Below are positions 7,479 through 15,284 of a stretch of DNA of 18,393 nucleotides, one piece after another (position 1 is the stretch's first letter; each line of letters begins with the position of its first letter). Location of the stretch: assembly GCA_938017765.1 (NCBI GenBank), contig CALIJH010000026.1, positions 1 through 18,393 on the forward strand, given 5' to 3'. The position numbers were made by a program, and so were the translations under genes. The notes beneath the pieces were generated by a model. It made no database searches. It saw only the letters and a list, made by a program, of their open reading frames with translations, and was not told where the DNA came from. This DNA comes from an uncultured Leptotrichia sp. (GTDB lineage: Bacteria; Fusobacteriota; Fusobacteriia; Fusobacteriales; Leptotrichiaceae).

Positions 7479-8231
7479 CTATTCTATTTCAAGTAATTTC
7501 CTTATTACATAAGAAGCTATCACAAGTCCTGCCGTTCCAGGTACAAAAGCATTACTTCCGGGAGTAACTTTCCTTGGTAATTCATTATTTTCTCTAAATT
7601 CTGTAGGCTTTTCAAAAGAGTAATTATCAGACTTATCAGGTACAATCGCTTTTTCTTTTGAATAAACTACAGGTATATTTCTTATATTTTTTTTTCTTAA
7701 TATACTTCTTATTGTTCTTGCCATTGGGCATACGGACGTATTTTCAATAGTAGAAATTTCAACCATTTCAGGATGCATTTTATTTCCAAATCCCATGGAA
7801 GAAACAATATTTATATCATTTTTATAACAATATTCCACTATTTCAATTTTTGAAGAAATTACATCTACTGCATCTACTACAAAATCATATTTCTGATTAC
7901 CTCCCAAAAATCTTTCAATATTTTTATATGCCAATTCTTTTATAAGAGTAACATTACATTCAGGATTAATATCCAGAATTCTTTTTTTCATTATTTCCGC
8001 TTTGGACATTCCTACCGTACTATGTAGTGCATGGAGCTGCCTGTTTATATTTGACTCGGAAATCTCATCGTAATCAACTATAGTTAAATTTCCCACTCCT
8101 GACCTCACGAGAGCCTCTACAGTATAAGAACCTACACCTCCTATTCCAAAAATTATTATATTTGAATTTTTTAATTTTTCTATTGCATTATCACCAACCA
8201 GCATTGAAAAACGTGAAAACAGATGTTTCAT
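7479..8231 (-). CDS. tcdA: tRNA threonylcarbamoyladenosine dehydratase (TcdA/CsdL)
   Basis: ThiF/E1-like ATP-dependent enzyme that cyclises t6A at position 37 of ANN-decoding tRNAs to ct6A. The 250 residues fit the family. Visible motifs: the FSR.....G start (residues 5-13); nucleotide-binding GIGGVGS (29-35); D53 in IVDYD; the E1-type NxNRQ motif (61-65); VVDAVD (118-123); SSMGFGNKMHP (144-153). A CPMAR stretch at 168-172 is the form I recall for Firmicutes-type TcdA. The C-terminus shows the usual PGSNAFVPGTAG. The ATG has GAGGAG upstream. The call is firm against paralogues (MoeB, ThiF) because the protein lacks zinc-binding CxxC pairs and a rhodanese domain. It probably reads from the extended -10 promoter at 8350-8358. 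Confidence 0.93.
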   Translation of the reverse strand: MKHLFSRFSMLVGDNAIEKLKNSNIIIFGIGGVGSYTVEALVRSGVGNLTIVDYDEISESNINRQLHALHSTVGMSKAEIMKKRILDINPECNVTLIKELAYKNIERFLGGNQKYDFVVDAVDVISSKIEIVEYCYKNDINIVSSMGFGNKMHPEMVEISTIENTSVCPMARTIRSILRKKNIRNIPVVYSKEKAIVPDKSDNYSFEKPTEFRENNELPRKVTPGSNAFVPGTAGLVIASYVIRKLLEIE

Positions 8232-8349
8232 TTTATGCTCCTCTTTTTTGATTTTTAAATTTGATCGGAAAAATATTTTTCCAGTATTTCAAAAATTCTT
8301 TTTAATATACTCAATTTAATATAATCGGGGAAAATAATTGACCCAACGT

Positions 8350-8358
8350 ATTATATCA
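8350..8358 (-). promoter_or_regulatory. Predicted extended -10 promoter for tcdA
   Basis: Minus-strand TGATATAAT (8358-8350), directly after the upstream gene's terminator. It gives a leader of about 110 bases to the ATG at 8231. No good -35 hexamer is seen. Confidence 0.45.
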
Positions 8359-8368
8359 TAAAATCATT

Positions 8369-8407
8369 AAAAAAAGGAGATATTCTCAAAAACAGAAAAT
8401 CTCCTTT
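8369..8407 (-). terminator. Rho-independent terminator of the LPP20-like gene
   Basis: Outer 9-bp stem AAAGGAGAT (8373-8381) with ATCTCCTTT (8399-8407). One A-A mismatch is followed by a further 4 bp (TTCT with AGAA) around a 7-base loop. On the minus strand the stem ends in seven T's (8375-8369). It is about 120 bases after the stop at 8530. The bases between (8408-8529) are AT-rich, with no gene I can support. Confidence 0.75.
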
Positions 8408-8529
8408 CTTATTTATCTATTGACTATTATTTCCCTATAATATAATTATATTATTCAAAAATCTGACTATCAGAAAAACTTTTATATTATTTCTTTTTTT
8501 AATTTTTATAATTTATTAAAAGTAACATC

Positions 8530-9090
8530 TTACTCTTCCGTTGTTTCAATAGTCTGTGTCTGAACAGGAACTCCCTGTTCAAAATTATTTTTGTAATCAT
8601 TCAGTTTTTGAATTACTGCTCCCAGTCTTTCGTTAAACATTCTTGTTGCTGAAGATTTTATACTTTCCTTGTCAATGGTATAAAGAACAACTGTTTCATT
8701 TTTGCTTGTAGACCATGAACCTTTTCTTCGAGCATTTACAGAAACTTCTTTTGCAATTTCATTTGCAAATTCTCTCATTTTTGAAGAATTGAAACCCGGT
8801 CCGCTTACTAACGAACTGTTTAAATATCCGTTTAAAATCTCGTAAGCATAATCCTTTGCACCTGTCTGTACACCCGCTTTTGCATCTTTATCAGCTTTTT
8901 CAATGGAGTCTGCTCCGGTTCCTTTAATTTTGGAAACTGCCGCTATTTCAGTATCAAGGTTGTACTGCCCGAAAACGAGATTTTTAATTTCCTTATTTGT
9001 CAAAAAAGAAGCAATTTTGTTATTTAATACCTGTGCTGAAAAACTGTTTATTGAAAGCGCTATCATTATTAAGATTATAGTTTTTTTCAT
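8530..9090 (-). CDS. Secreted LPP20-like protein
   Basis: A 186-residue exported protein. The signal peptide is residues 1-18/19 (MKKTIILIMIALSINSFSA). There is no lipobox cysteine, so it is not a lipoprotein, although LPP20 proteins often are. The central part matches the LPP20-domain pattern as I recall it: an Ala/Lys-rich helix (SIEKADKDAKAGVQTGAKDY), a helix ending in a VSG-like turn, 'FANEIAKEVSVNARRKGSWS', then a strand VVLYTIDKESI and a final amphipathic helix. The tail is acidic and Thr-rich. Function within the envelope is unknown. The start ATG has GGAGG at ideal spacing, its own promoter (9136-9164) and its own terminator, so it is a single-gene unit. Confidence 0.75.
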   Translation of the reverse strand: MKKTIILIMIALSINSFSAQVLNNKIASFLTNKEIKNLVFGQYNLDTEIAAVSKIKGTGADSIEKADKDAKAGVQTGAKDYAYEILNGYLNSSLVSGPGFNSSKMREFANEIAKEVSVNARRKGSWSTSKNETVVLYTIDKESIKSSATRMFNERLGAVIQKLNDYKNNFEQGVPVQTQTIETTEE

Positions 9091-9135
9091 ATTTCCTCCT
9101 ATATATTAACCAATGTTTTTGATTATACTGATTTA

Positions 9136-9164
9136 ATTATACTATTTTTATCTTTAAATATCAT
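9136..9164 (-). promoter_or_regulatory. Predicted promoter for the LPP20-like gene
   Basis: Minus strand: ATGATA (9164-9159), 17-base spacer, TATAAT (9141-9136). A second TATAAT at 9127-9122 could act as an alternative -10. Confidence 0.5.
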
Positions 9165-9177
9165 TTGATTTTTTATG

Positions 9178-10176
9178 TTATTTTATTTCATCCGCGGGAT
9201 AGACAACTCCTATTTTTTTCCTTGCTTCATCCATTATTTTCATAACTTTTTTCAGCAGAGTAAAATTATTTACAGGCGATTCTATTTTTCTTTCATTATA
9301 CAAATCAATAAAATGTTTTAATTCATAGTACATACTGTTTTCTTTTCTCGGTAATGTCAAATCGGTTTTTTCATTATTATTTTTTCTGTCTATAAAATAA
9401 AGCCTGTCCATTTCAGAAATATGTTCTATGAGAAAAGAACCGTCCTCTCCCATAATCTCACTGGGAACATAAGAATTTGAAATTTTTGAGAAAAACACAG
9501 TTATATCCATATCTTTATAATTCATATTGATAATTCCCTGACCGTCAATTCCTTTTCCATTTTCAAGAACTAATCCTGTAGCGTTAATACTTTCAGGTAT
9601 ATCAAATAATGAAAGTACGAAAAATAACGGATAAATTCCTATATCCATTAATGAACCATTGGAAAATTCACGTTTAAAAGCATTTTTTATATCCCCTTTT
9701 TTATAATCCTCATATCTGGATGAATGCTGACAATATTCCGCTACCACTCTTCTAATTTTTCCTATTTTATGCAGATTTTCCTTTAAAGCACTATAAGTAG
9801 GAATAAAAGGAATTTTCATAGCTTCCATATAAAGTGTATTATTTTCTTCGGCTGTCTTTATTACTTCCTCAAGTTCCCTTAAATTTGATGTGGCAGGCTT
9901 TTCACATAAAACTGCTTTTTTATTTTTCAAAAACAATATACTCTGCTCACTATGAAAGGAATTTGGTGAAGCAATATATACTGCATCAATCTTATCACTT
10001 TCCGCCATTTTCTGCAAATCTGTAAATGTATTTTCTACTCCATATTTATCCGCAAATGCTTTAGCTGTATCTTCATTTCTTGAATAAACTGCTGTAAGTT
10101 GAAAATCTTCCGTATCTTTCCCTGCGTCTATCAGTTTATCGGTTATCCAGTTTGTTCCTATTATTCCAAATCTCAT
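9178..10176 (-). CDS. Gfo/Idh/MocA family NAD(P)-dependent oxidoreductase
   Basis: Soluble dehydrogenase of 332 residues. The N-terminal Rossmann fold begins MRFGIIGTNWI (GxxG at 4-7). It continues with AVYSRN, then VYIASPN, and the family-defining EKPA (92-95) with its catalytic-region Lys93. The C-terminal alpha/beta domain carries DIGIYP (178-183), the usual Asp-x-Gly-x-Tyr-Pro substrate-site motif. Substrate cannot be told from sequence; the family acts on sugars, inositols and dihydrodiols. I take the ATG at 10176 because GGGTG lies 8 bases before it. A GTG three codons upstream is possible but has no ribosome-binding site. It is transcribed alone, divergently from the MFS gene, from the promoter at 10225-10253. 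Confidence 0.9.
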   Translation of the reverse strand: MRFGIIGTNWITDKLIDAGKDTEDFQLTAVYSRNEDTAKAFADKYGVENTFTDLQKMAESDKIDAVYIASPNSFHSEQSILFLKNKKAVLCEKPATSNLRELEEVIKTAEENNTLYMEAMKIPFIPTYSALKENLHKIGKIRRVVAEYCQHSSRYEDYKKGDIKNAFKREFSNGSLMDIGIYPLFFVLSLFDIPESINATGLVLENGKGIDGQGIINMNYKDMDITVFFSKISNSYVPSEIMGEDGSFLIEHISEMDRLYFIDRKNNNEKTDLTLPRKENSMYYELKHFIDLYNERKIESPVNNFTLLKKVMKIMDEARKKIGVVYPADEIK

Positions 10177-10224
10177 AAAATTCACACCCTTTTTTTAATA
10201 TCCAATTTCATTATATTATTTTCC

Positions 10225-10253
10225 TTTATATAATTGTAACATAAATTTATCAA
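10225..10253 (-). promoter_or_regulatory. Predicted promoter for the oxidoreductase gene
   Basis: Minus strand: TTGATA (10253-10248), 17-base spacer, TATAAA (10230-10225). Both hexamers are close to the sigma-70 consensus. The leader to the ATG at 10176 is about 40 bases. Confidence 0.55.
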
Positions 10254-10280
10254 AATGTCTTTTAATTATCATATTTCTTA

Positions 10281-10289
10281 TGATATAAT
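10281..10289 (+). promoter_or_regulatory. Predicted extended -10 promoter for the MFS gene
   Basis: TGATATAAT with a weak TTTAAT at the -35 position (10261-10266). It is divergent from the oxidoreductase promoter. The transcript would start near 10296, just before the ribosome-binding site. Confidence 0.45.
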
Positions 10290-10310
10290 TAAATAAATTT
10301 TTATAGTAGC

Positions 10311-10327
10311 AAGGAGGGATATTTATT
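10311..10327 (+). promoter_or_regulatory. Strong RBS followed by an AUU start codon
   Basis: AAGGAGGG (10311-10318) is near-perfect. In the coding frame it is followed only by ATA, TTT, ATT, ATT, AAA. The ATT at 10325 is 7 bases from GGAGG and the ATT at 10328 is 10 bases away. An in-frame TAG at 10307-10309 rules out an upstream start. Confidence 0.6.
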
Positions 10328-11548
10328 ATTAAAGAAAATAGTAACTGGAAAAATAAAGTATTTCTGTTTTTATTTAGTCAGACAATATCTACTTTAGGTT
10401 CATCAGTAGTTAATTTTGCTATATTATGGTACATAACATTTAAATATTCCTCAGGAACTTTTATTACCGTTCTGGTTCTTTGTACTTTTATTCCTCAAAT
10501 TTTGATTTCTCTTTTTGCAGGAGTCTGGGCAGACAAATATAATAAAAAACTCATAATAATATTTTCTGACAGCTTTATTGCCCTTGCAACTTTTTTAATT
10601 GTATTATTTTTTCTTGCAGGAAATAAATCACTAATTATAATTTACTCAGCAACAGTAGTCCGTTCTATAGGAAGCGGCATACAAACTCCTGCTATTTCAG
10701 CAGTAATCCCTGAAATTACACCGGAAGAAAAATTAATGAAAATAAACGGAATTAATAATACAATAAATTCTATAGTATCGTTACTTTCTCCTGCCATTGG
10801 TGGAATAATTTTAGGAGGCTTCGGAATAATCTATGCCATGATGTTTGATATTATCACCGCTATAATCGGTATAGGAATAATGAGTTTTTTTAAACTTCCC
10901 CAAAATATTGTTAAAAAAGAAATAAAAGAAAGCGAATTTTCTCAACTTATAGTAGGAATAAAATACGTAAAAAATAATATTATTATAAATAAAATGTTGA
11001 AATTTTTTATAGCTATTTATATTATATTCACTCCCGTTGCATTTTTATATCCTCTCCTTATTAAACGTACTTTCGGAAATGATTTGTGGAAAATGACGAT
11101 AACTGAAATCGTATGGTCTTTAGGTATGGTTACAGGAGGATTTATAGTTTCATTCACTAAAAATATAAAAAATAAAATCCGGTTGTTTCTTATTATCTAT
11201 TTTATTTTAGGAATTGATTTTTTTCTGTTCGGTGCAATAACTGAATTTAAAACTCTGTTATTCACTTTATTTATAGGCGGAATATTTATTATAATAGGTG
11301 ATACTGCTGAAACAACATTTATTCAGGAAAATACTGATACTGAAATGATGGGACGTGTTTTTTCAATGATTAATATGATAAGAGTATCTATATATCCCGT
11401 TTCTATATTATTTTTCGGTCCTCTTTCAGATAAAATAGAAATAAAATATCTTATTTGCGGAACATCTGTTTTACTTTCATTACTTGCAGTTTCAAAACTT
11501 TTTAATAAAGAATTTATGAAAATGGGGAAAAAAGAAAAGCTGTCCTGA
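10325..11548 (+). CDS. MFS exporter, DHA3/macrolide-efflux-like, non-canonical start
   Basis: Proton-driven secondary transporter of about 407 residues, the normal length for a 12-helix MFS protein. The first helix (NKVFLFLFSQTISTLGSSVV) carries the 'F...Q..S..G' pattern of the DHA3 drug-export subfamily, which includes MefA. The loop GVWADKYNKK (about 66-75) is MFS motif A. A partial motif recurs in the second half (GPLSDKIEIK). No ATG, GTG or TTG exists in frame between the TAG at 10307 and the TTG at 10502. Starting at 10502 would delete the first helix and half of the second, so initiation must be at AUU (10325 or 10328), or a start codon has been lost by mutation or sequencing error. Substrate is unknown. 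A terminator hairpin overlaps the 3' end. Confidence 0.85.
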   Translation: MIKENSNWKNKVFLFLFSQTISTLGSSVVNFAILWYITFKYSSGTFITVLVLCTFIPQILISLFAGVWADKYNKKLIIIFSDSFIALATFLIVLFFLAGNKSLIIIYSATVVRSIGSGIQTPAISAVIPEITPEEKLMKINGINNTINSIVSLLSPAIGGIILGGFGIIYAMMFDIITAIIGIGIMSFFKLPQNIVKKEIKESEFSQLIVGIKYVKNNIIINKMLKFFIAIYIIFTPVAFLYPLLIKRTFGNDLWKMTITEIVWSLGMVTGGFIVSFTKNIKNKIRLFLIIYFILGIDFFLFGAITEFKTLLFTLFIGGIFIIIGDTAETTFIQENTDTEMMGRVFSMINMIRVSIYPVSILFFGPLSDKIEIKYLICGTSVLLSLLAVSKLFNKEFMKMGKKEKLS

Positions 11549-11570
11549 AAAAAATCAAAACAGCTTTTTT
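11535..11570. terminator. Rho-independent terminator overlapping the MFS stop codon
   Basis: AAAAGCTGT (11535-11543) pairs with ACAGCTTTT (11560-11568), followed by TT and further T-rich sequence. The TGA stop (11546-11548) lies in the loop, so the last sense codons form the left arm. On the minus strand the reverse hairpin runs into TTTTCTTTTTT, so it could also end transcription from the convergent gene finishing at 11642. Confidence 0.75.
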
Positions 11571-11641
11571 ATTTATTTATATTCTCTAAATAAAATATTC
11601 GAATTTCACTTGATAAAATAGTATTTGCATACCCTTTATCC

Positions 11642-12130
11642 TTACATCTCCACAACAGTATATTCAAATCCCATAGATTTTAAAAATTTCAACATATCTG
11701 AAATTGAGAAAAATATTGTCTTTGTATTATCATTCGGATGAAAACTTATTCTATTTTCTTTTAATATTTTGGTATCCAGATATAGTTTTACATCTTTTTC
11801 GTAATTATTTATAAGTCCAAAAATTGAAACAACTCCCGGCTGTAACCCCATTTTTTCGGACAAATCTTTTTCAGAACCGAATTTTATCCTTTTAGCACCT
11901 ACAATTTCTTTAAATTTATTCATATCCAGTTTATCTCTATCATCCATAATCAATAAGTAATATGCTGTTTTCTTGTCATTTGTAAGAAAAAGGGATTTAC
12001 TCAATACTCCTTCGATACCTTCTACATATTTATCAGCTTCTTCGGTAGTTGTTGCAGCGGGATGTTCAATAATTTCAAAAGGAATATTTAATTTATTCAG
12101 CTCTGAATAAATTTTTTCACATTCTTTCAT
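11642..12130 (-). CDS. Aminoacyl-tRNA deacylase, ProX/PrdX (YbaK/EbsC) family
   Basis: Free-standing trans-editing domain of 162 residues. The family hydrolyses mischarged tRNAs, typically Ala-tRNA(Pro) or Cys-tRNA(Pro). Visible features: EHPAATTTEEADKYVEGIEG (22-41); the conserved catalytic-site Lys45 in LSKSLFL; YYLLIMDDRDKLD; the GVVSIFGLINN loop; and the C-terminal SFHPNDNTKTI followed by DMLKFLKSMGFEYTVVE, typical of the PrdX subgroup. In the 'G..S.FGL' loop most relatives I recall have Pro where this protein has Ile, so pocket specificity could be shifted. The ATG has GGAGG at good spacing. It appears to be a single-gene unit between two hairpins. Confidence 0.87.
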   Translation of the reverse strand: MKECEKIYSELNKLNIPFEIIEHPAATTTEEADKYVEGIEGVLSKSLFLTNDKKTAYYLLIMDDRDKLDMNKFKEIVGAKRIKFGSEKDLSEKMGLQPGVVSIFGLINNYEKDVKLYLDTKILKENRISFHPNDNTKTIFFSISDMLKFLKSMGFEYTVVEM

Positions 12131-12167
12131 TTTTTACCTCCGCTTTCAGCTTTTAATTATATATTTT

Positions 12168-12220
12168 TTAAAAACTGCCAATAAAATCTTTTTATGAAAA
12201 TTATCATTGACAGTTTTTAA
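12168..12220. terminator. Long hairpin, likely terminator after the pepD-like gene
   Basis: 15-base arms with one mismatch: TTAAAAACTGCCAAT (12168-12182) and ATTGACAGTTTTTAA (12206-12220) around a 23-base loop. On the minus strand the descending arm ends in TTTTTAAAAAATAT. The position, 67 bases after the stop at 12287 and before the deacylase start, fits a terminator. The long loop and the T-run lying inside the stem lower confidence. Confidence 0.55.
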
Positions 12221-12286
12221 TTTTATTATCTTAAATCTAAATAATTTAACTGAAATGGTACTTTATTAATAATATAAAACTTCAGA

Positions 12287-13723
12287 CTATTTCAAAGCTT
12301 TTAACAGCTCAACTACATAATCATAAACTCTTCCTGTAGAAGCAATATCAAGATATTCTTCAGGAGTATGGACATCTCTCATATCAGGGCCTAAACTCAC
12401 AAAATCAATATTTGGATAATTGTGATATATAGCACCGCATTCCAGCCCTGCGTGGATTACTTCCACTTTCATATCTTTTCCAAACAGCTTTTTCCAAACT
12501 TCTACTGCTTTATCTCTCAAAGCTGATATCGGTCGATATTTCCATTCAGGATATTTGGCGGAAAATTCATAACCCGCATTATATTTTTCAGCAATTTTTA
12601 CTATTTTTTCTTTGATTTCATCTAATACATGAGGTTCCGAACTTCTCATAGATGTAGCTATTCTTATAATATTTTCCTCTGTAGTAACTATTGCAAGATT
12701 GTCGGAAGATTCCACTATTTCAGGATATTCTTTCATATAACTGTTTACTCCCGTAGGAATTTCATCAATTAGACCGATATATTTTGTGAGGACTTCTTTT
12801 TCCATAACTTCATTTACAGGTGAAAGTTCCTCAAAAAATAACTCCGTTTGCGGCTCTTTTTTTATATAGAACTCTTTTACTTCTTTTAAGACCTTTTCTA
12901 TCGTTTCTTTTATATTTTCAGATGAAGCAATCACAGCTTCTGCAACTCTTGGAATTGCATTATCCTTACTTCCTCCTGAAACAGATACCATATATATATC
13001 GGCTTTTTCATTTAAAGTTTTTAAAATTTTATTCATCGCCTTATTGGAATTTTCTCTGCCTTTATGAATTTCAGCACCTGAATGTCCTCCTGCAAATCCT
13101 TGTAATTTTATCTTATATGCAAATCCTTTTTTCATTTTTGTTCTTTTTAGAGGTAATAAAACATCAATATTTTCTCCTCCTGCTGACCCTACAGTAAGTA
13201 TTCCTTCATCTTCAGAATCAAGATTAATAAGCATTTCTCCTTTTAATACTCCGGGTTTTAAAGCCATAGCTCCTCCCAAATCTATTTCTTCCGAAGTGGT
13301 AATCAAAAATTCCAAAGGACCATGCTGAAGCTTGTCGTTTTCTGCAATAGCAAGCATCATCGCCACTGCAATACCGTTATCCGCTCCCAATGTAGTTTTA
13401 TTGGCCCTTAAATAATTTCCATCCACTATGAGGTCGATAGGGTCTTTTGTAAAGTCATGATCGCTGTCTTCCGTTTTTTCGCATACCATATCCATATGCC
13501 CCTGTAAAATAATCCCAGGAGCATTTTCATAACCTGCACTCGCTTTTTTGCGTAATACCACATTGTAAACTTCATCCTGATAACATTCCAGATTATGTTC
13601 TTTCCCAAATTTAACGAGATAATCACTAATTTCTTTTTCTTTGTATGAATCTCTCGGTATTTTTGATATTTCCTCAAAATAGTAAAATACTCTTTCAGGT
13701 TTTATATTTTCCAATTTTCTCAT
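12287..13723 (-). CDS. pepD: Aminoacyl-histidine dipeptidase, M20 family (PepD-like)
   Basis: Cytosolic di-zinc dipeptidase of 478 residues, the full family length, cleaving Xaa-His and a range of other dipeptides. Metal-site motifs in order: GHMDMV (H76, with D78 assisting), LGADNG (bridging D115), TTSEE (E145 catalytic base, E146 ligand), LDSED (D169), and the C-terminal HTPEE (H452). The lid/dimer domain is inserted between about 185 and 390 and begins with FAGGHSGAEIHKGRENSN, which carries the conserved H of the dimer interface. Also visible is HAGLECG (424-430), conserved in PepD. The ribosome-binding site AGGAGGT is 9 bases upstream. It follows the YfcC-type transporter by 27 bases, which suggests uptake of a peptide or amino acid coupled to its breakdown. 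Confidence 0.92.
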   Translation of the reverse strand: MRKLENIKPERVFYYFEEISKIPRDSYKEKEISDYLVKFGKEHNLECYQDEVYNVVLRKKASAGYENAPGIILQGHMDMVCEKTEDSDHDFTKDPIDLIVDGNYLRANKTTLGADNGIAVAMMLAIAENDKLQHGPLEFLITTSEEIDLGGAMALKPGVLKGEMLINLDSEDEGILTVGSAGGENIDVLLPLKRTKMKKGFAYKIKLQGFAGGHSGAEIHKGRENSNKAMNKILKTLNEKADIYMVSVSGGSKDNAIPRVAEAVIASSENIKETIEKVLKEVKEFYIKKEPQTELFFEELSPVNEVMEKEVLTKYIGLIDEIPTGVNSYMKEYPEIVESSDNLAIVTTEENIIRIATSMRSSEPHVLDEIKEKIVKIAEKYNAGYEFSAKYPEWKYRPISALRDKAVEVWKKLFGKDMKVEVIHAGLECGAIYHNYPNIDFVSLGPDMRDVHTPEEYLDIASTGRVYDYVVELLKALK

Positions 13724-13750
13724 ATTTTCGTACCTCCTGTATTCTTATAT

Positions 13751-15259
13751 TTAAATCATTGTATTAATAACCATCATAACTGCCGAACAAGCTGCTATTA
13801 TTCCAAACAGTGGCCAAACAAATTTTAACCATTTATCAAAAGTAACTTCCGCCATTTCAAGAAATACTAAAACCATTCCTGTAGGAGTGATAAAGGACAT
13901 TAATCCCTGACCCCAGTTATATGCATTGATTACAATTTCCCTTGATACTCCTGCCGTATCTGCGAGAGGTGCCATAATAGGCATAGACAGCACTGCCAGT
14001 CCTGATGACGACTGGATAAAGAAACCTAATACTGAAAAAATACCGAACTGGAATAATGCAAATGAAGTATGGCTCATATTGGAAACAAGATGACTTGAAT
14101 AATAAAGCAAAGTATCGGATATAAATCCGTTATCCATTATAATATTTACCGCTCTTGCCAGTCCTACTATCAGGGCTACTCCTACAAGTTCAGCCGAACC
14201 GTTTATAAAGGCACCGATAGATTCTTTTTCAGGTAAATCCGATATAAACATAATTATTACAGCTACTACCAGAAACAATGCCGACATTTCGGAAAACCAC
14301 CACTCGGCAACGGAAACTCCCCATATCATAATAGGAAATGCCAGACCGAATATAGTTAGAGAGAGTTTTTTTCTCAATGTAAATTCAGACTGAAGGCTTT
14401 TTTCAAAGTGTCCCAAAAATTTTTCACGAATTTCTGCATCCTGTTCATAAACAACTGATTTTGTTCTGTCTTTTCTCACTTTTTGAGTATATCTATAAAT
14501 ATAGAATATTGATATTGCAGAAGCTAAAACAAGGCATATTATACGGAATGTCAACCCTTCCGTAAAGGATATTCCCGCAGCATTGGACGCAATAACCGTA
14601 GAAAACGGATTGACCGTAGAAAACATAGTTCCTATAGTTGAGCCTAAGGAAATCGCCGCAATACAAGTCATAGCGTCAAATCCGCTTGCCAGAAATATTG
14701 GCATTAAAATAGGATAAAATGCTATTGTTTCTTCTGACATTCCGAAAGTTGTTCCGCCTAATGCTATCAAAGTAAATATGAGAAATACGAGTACAAATTC
14801 TCTTCCTTTAGTTTTTTTTGAAAGAGCTGCAATTCCTGCATCAAAAGCACCCATTTTATTTATTACCCCTATAAGTCCTCCTAAAATTAGGACAAATATT
14901 ACAATATCGACAGAATCGGCTACTCCTGTAACAGGAGATTTTATAATTTCAATTATTCCCTGAGGGCTTTGCTGTATTCTCTTGTAAGTTCCGGGAATAG
15001 CCATAGGTTTTTTTATTTTCTCTTCGGTAAATTTATCGAGGGAAACATTTATTTTCAATCTATCCAGAACTTCCTGCGTGGCAGGTTCTGTCGTAACTTT
15101 TTCCTCCTGATCCGTTATTATAAATTCATTTCCTGCTTTGTCATAAGACAGCTTGGAAAACCTCCCTGACGGTATTACATAAGTCAGCCCGGCAGCTAAA
15201 AGCAATATAATGACTAATACCGTATACGCCGAGGGAAACTCAAATTTTTTCTTTTTCAC
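13751..15259 (-). CDS. YfcC family (DcuC-type) transporter
   Basis: About 502 residues with 11-13 membrane segments. Features of the YfcC/DcuC family (PF03606): the short N-terminus KKKKFEFPSAYTVLVI; YVIPSGRF soon after the first helix; a long soluble insertion (about 35-115); the central GGTTFGMSEETIAFYPILMP; GSTIGTMFSTVNPFS; and in the second half FFIQSSSGLAVLSMPIMAPL and NWGQGLMSFITPTG. Members are assigned to C4-dicarboxylates, arginine/ornithine or other amino acids; substrate is not readable here. Position 27 bases before the dipeptidase favours an amino acid or dipeptide. The start is GTG at 15259, with AAGGAG 8 bases upstream. A GTG at 15268 overlaps that ribosome-binding site and is rejected. 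It lies 25 bases after the CCA-enzyme gene. Confidence 0.88.
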   Translation of the reverse strand: MKKKKFEFPSAYTVLVIILLLAAGLTYVIPSGRFSKLSYDKAGNEFIITDQEEKVTTEPATQEVLDRLKINVSLDKFTEEKIKKPMAIPGTYKRIQQSPQGIIEIIKSPVTGVADSVDIVIFVLILGGLIGVINKMGAFDAGIAALSKKTKGREFVLVFLIFTLIALGGTTFGMSEETIAFYPILMPIFLASGFDAMTCIAAISLGSTIGTMFSTVNPFSTVIASNAAGISFTEGLTFRIICLVLASAISIFYIYRYTQKVRKDRTKSVVYEQDAEIREKFLGHFEKSLQSEFTLRKKLSLTIFGLAFPIMIWGVSVAEWWFSEMSALFLVVAVIIMFISDLPEKESIGAFINGSAELVGVALIVGLARAVNIIMDNGFISDTLLYYSSHLVSNMSHTSFALFQFGIFSVLGFFIQSSSGLAVLSMPIMAPLADTAGVSREIVINAYNWGQGLMSFITPTGMVLVFLEMAEVTFDKWLKFVWPLFGIIAACSAVMMVINTMI

Positions 15260-15284
15260 GTAAATCACTCCTTAAATATTTATT

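Noticed and set aside
8420..8446. Plus-strand promoter-like TTGACT with TATAAT, hinting at a small RNA before 8530
   Set aside because: Spacing is only 15 bases, no convincing terminator follows on the plus strand (only a 5-bp hairpin near 8462-8474), and such matches are common in DNA this AT-rich.
10502..11548. TTG at 10502 as start of the MFS gene
   Set aside because: It would remove the first helix and part of the second, both clearly encoded upstream behind a near-perfect ribosome-binding site.
13426..13677. Second minus-strand frame inside the dipeptidase gene
   Set aside because: It lies wholly within the conserved M20 catalytic region in another frame and has no motif.
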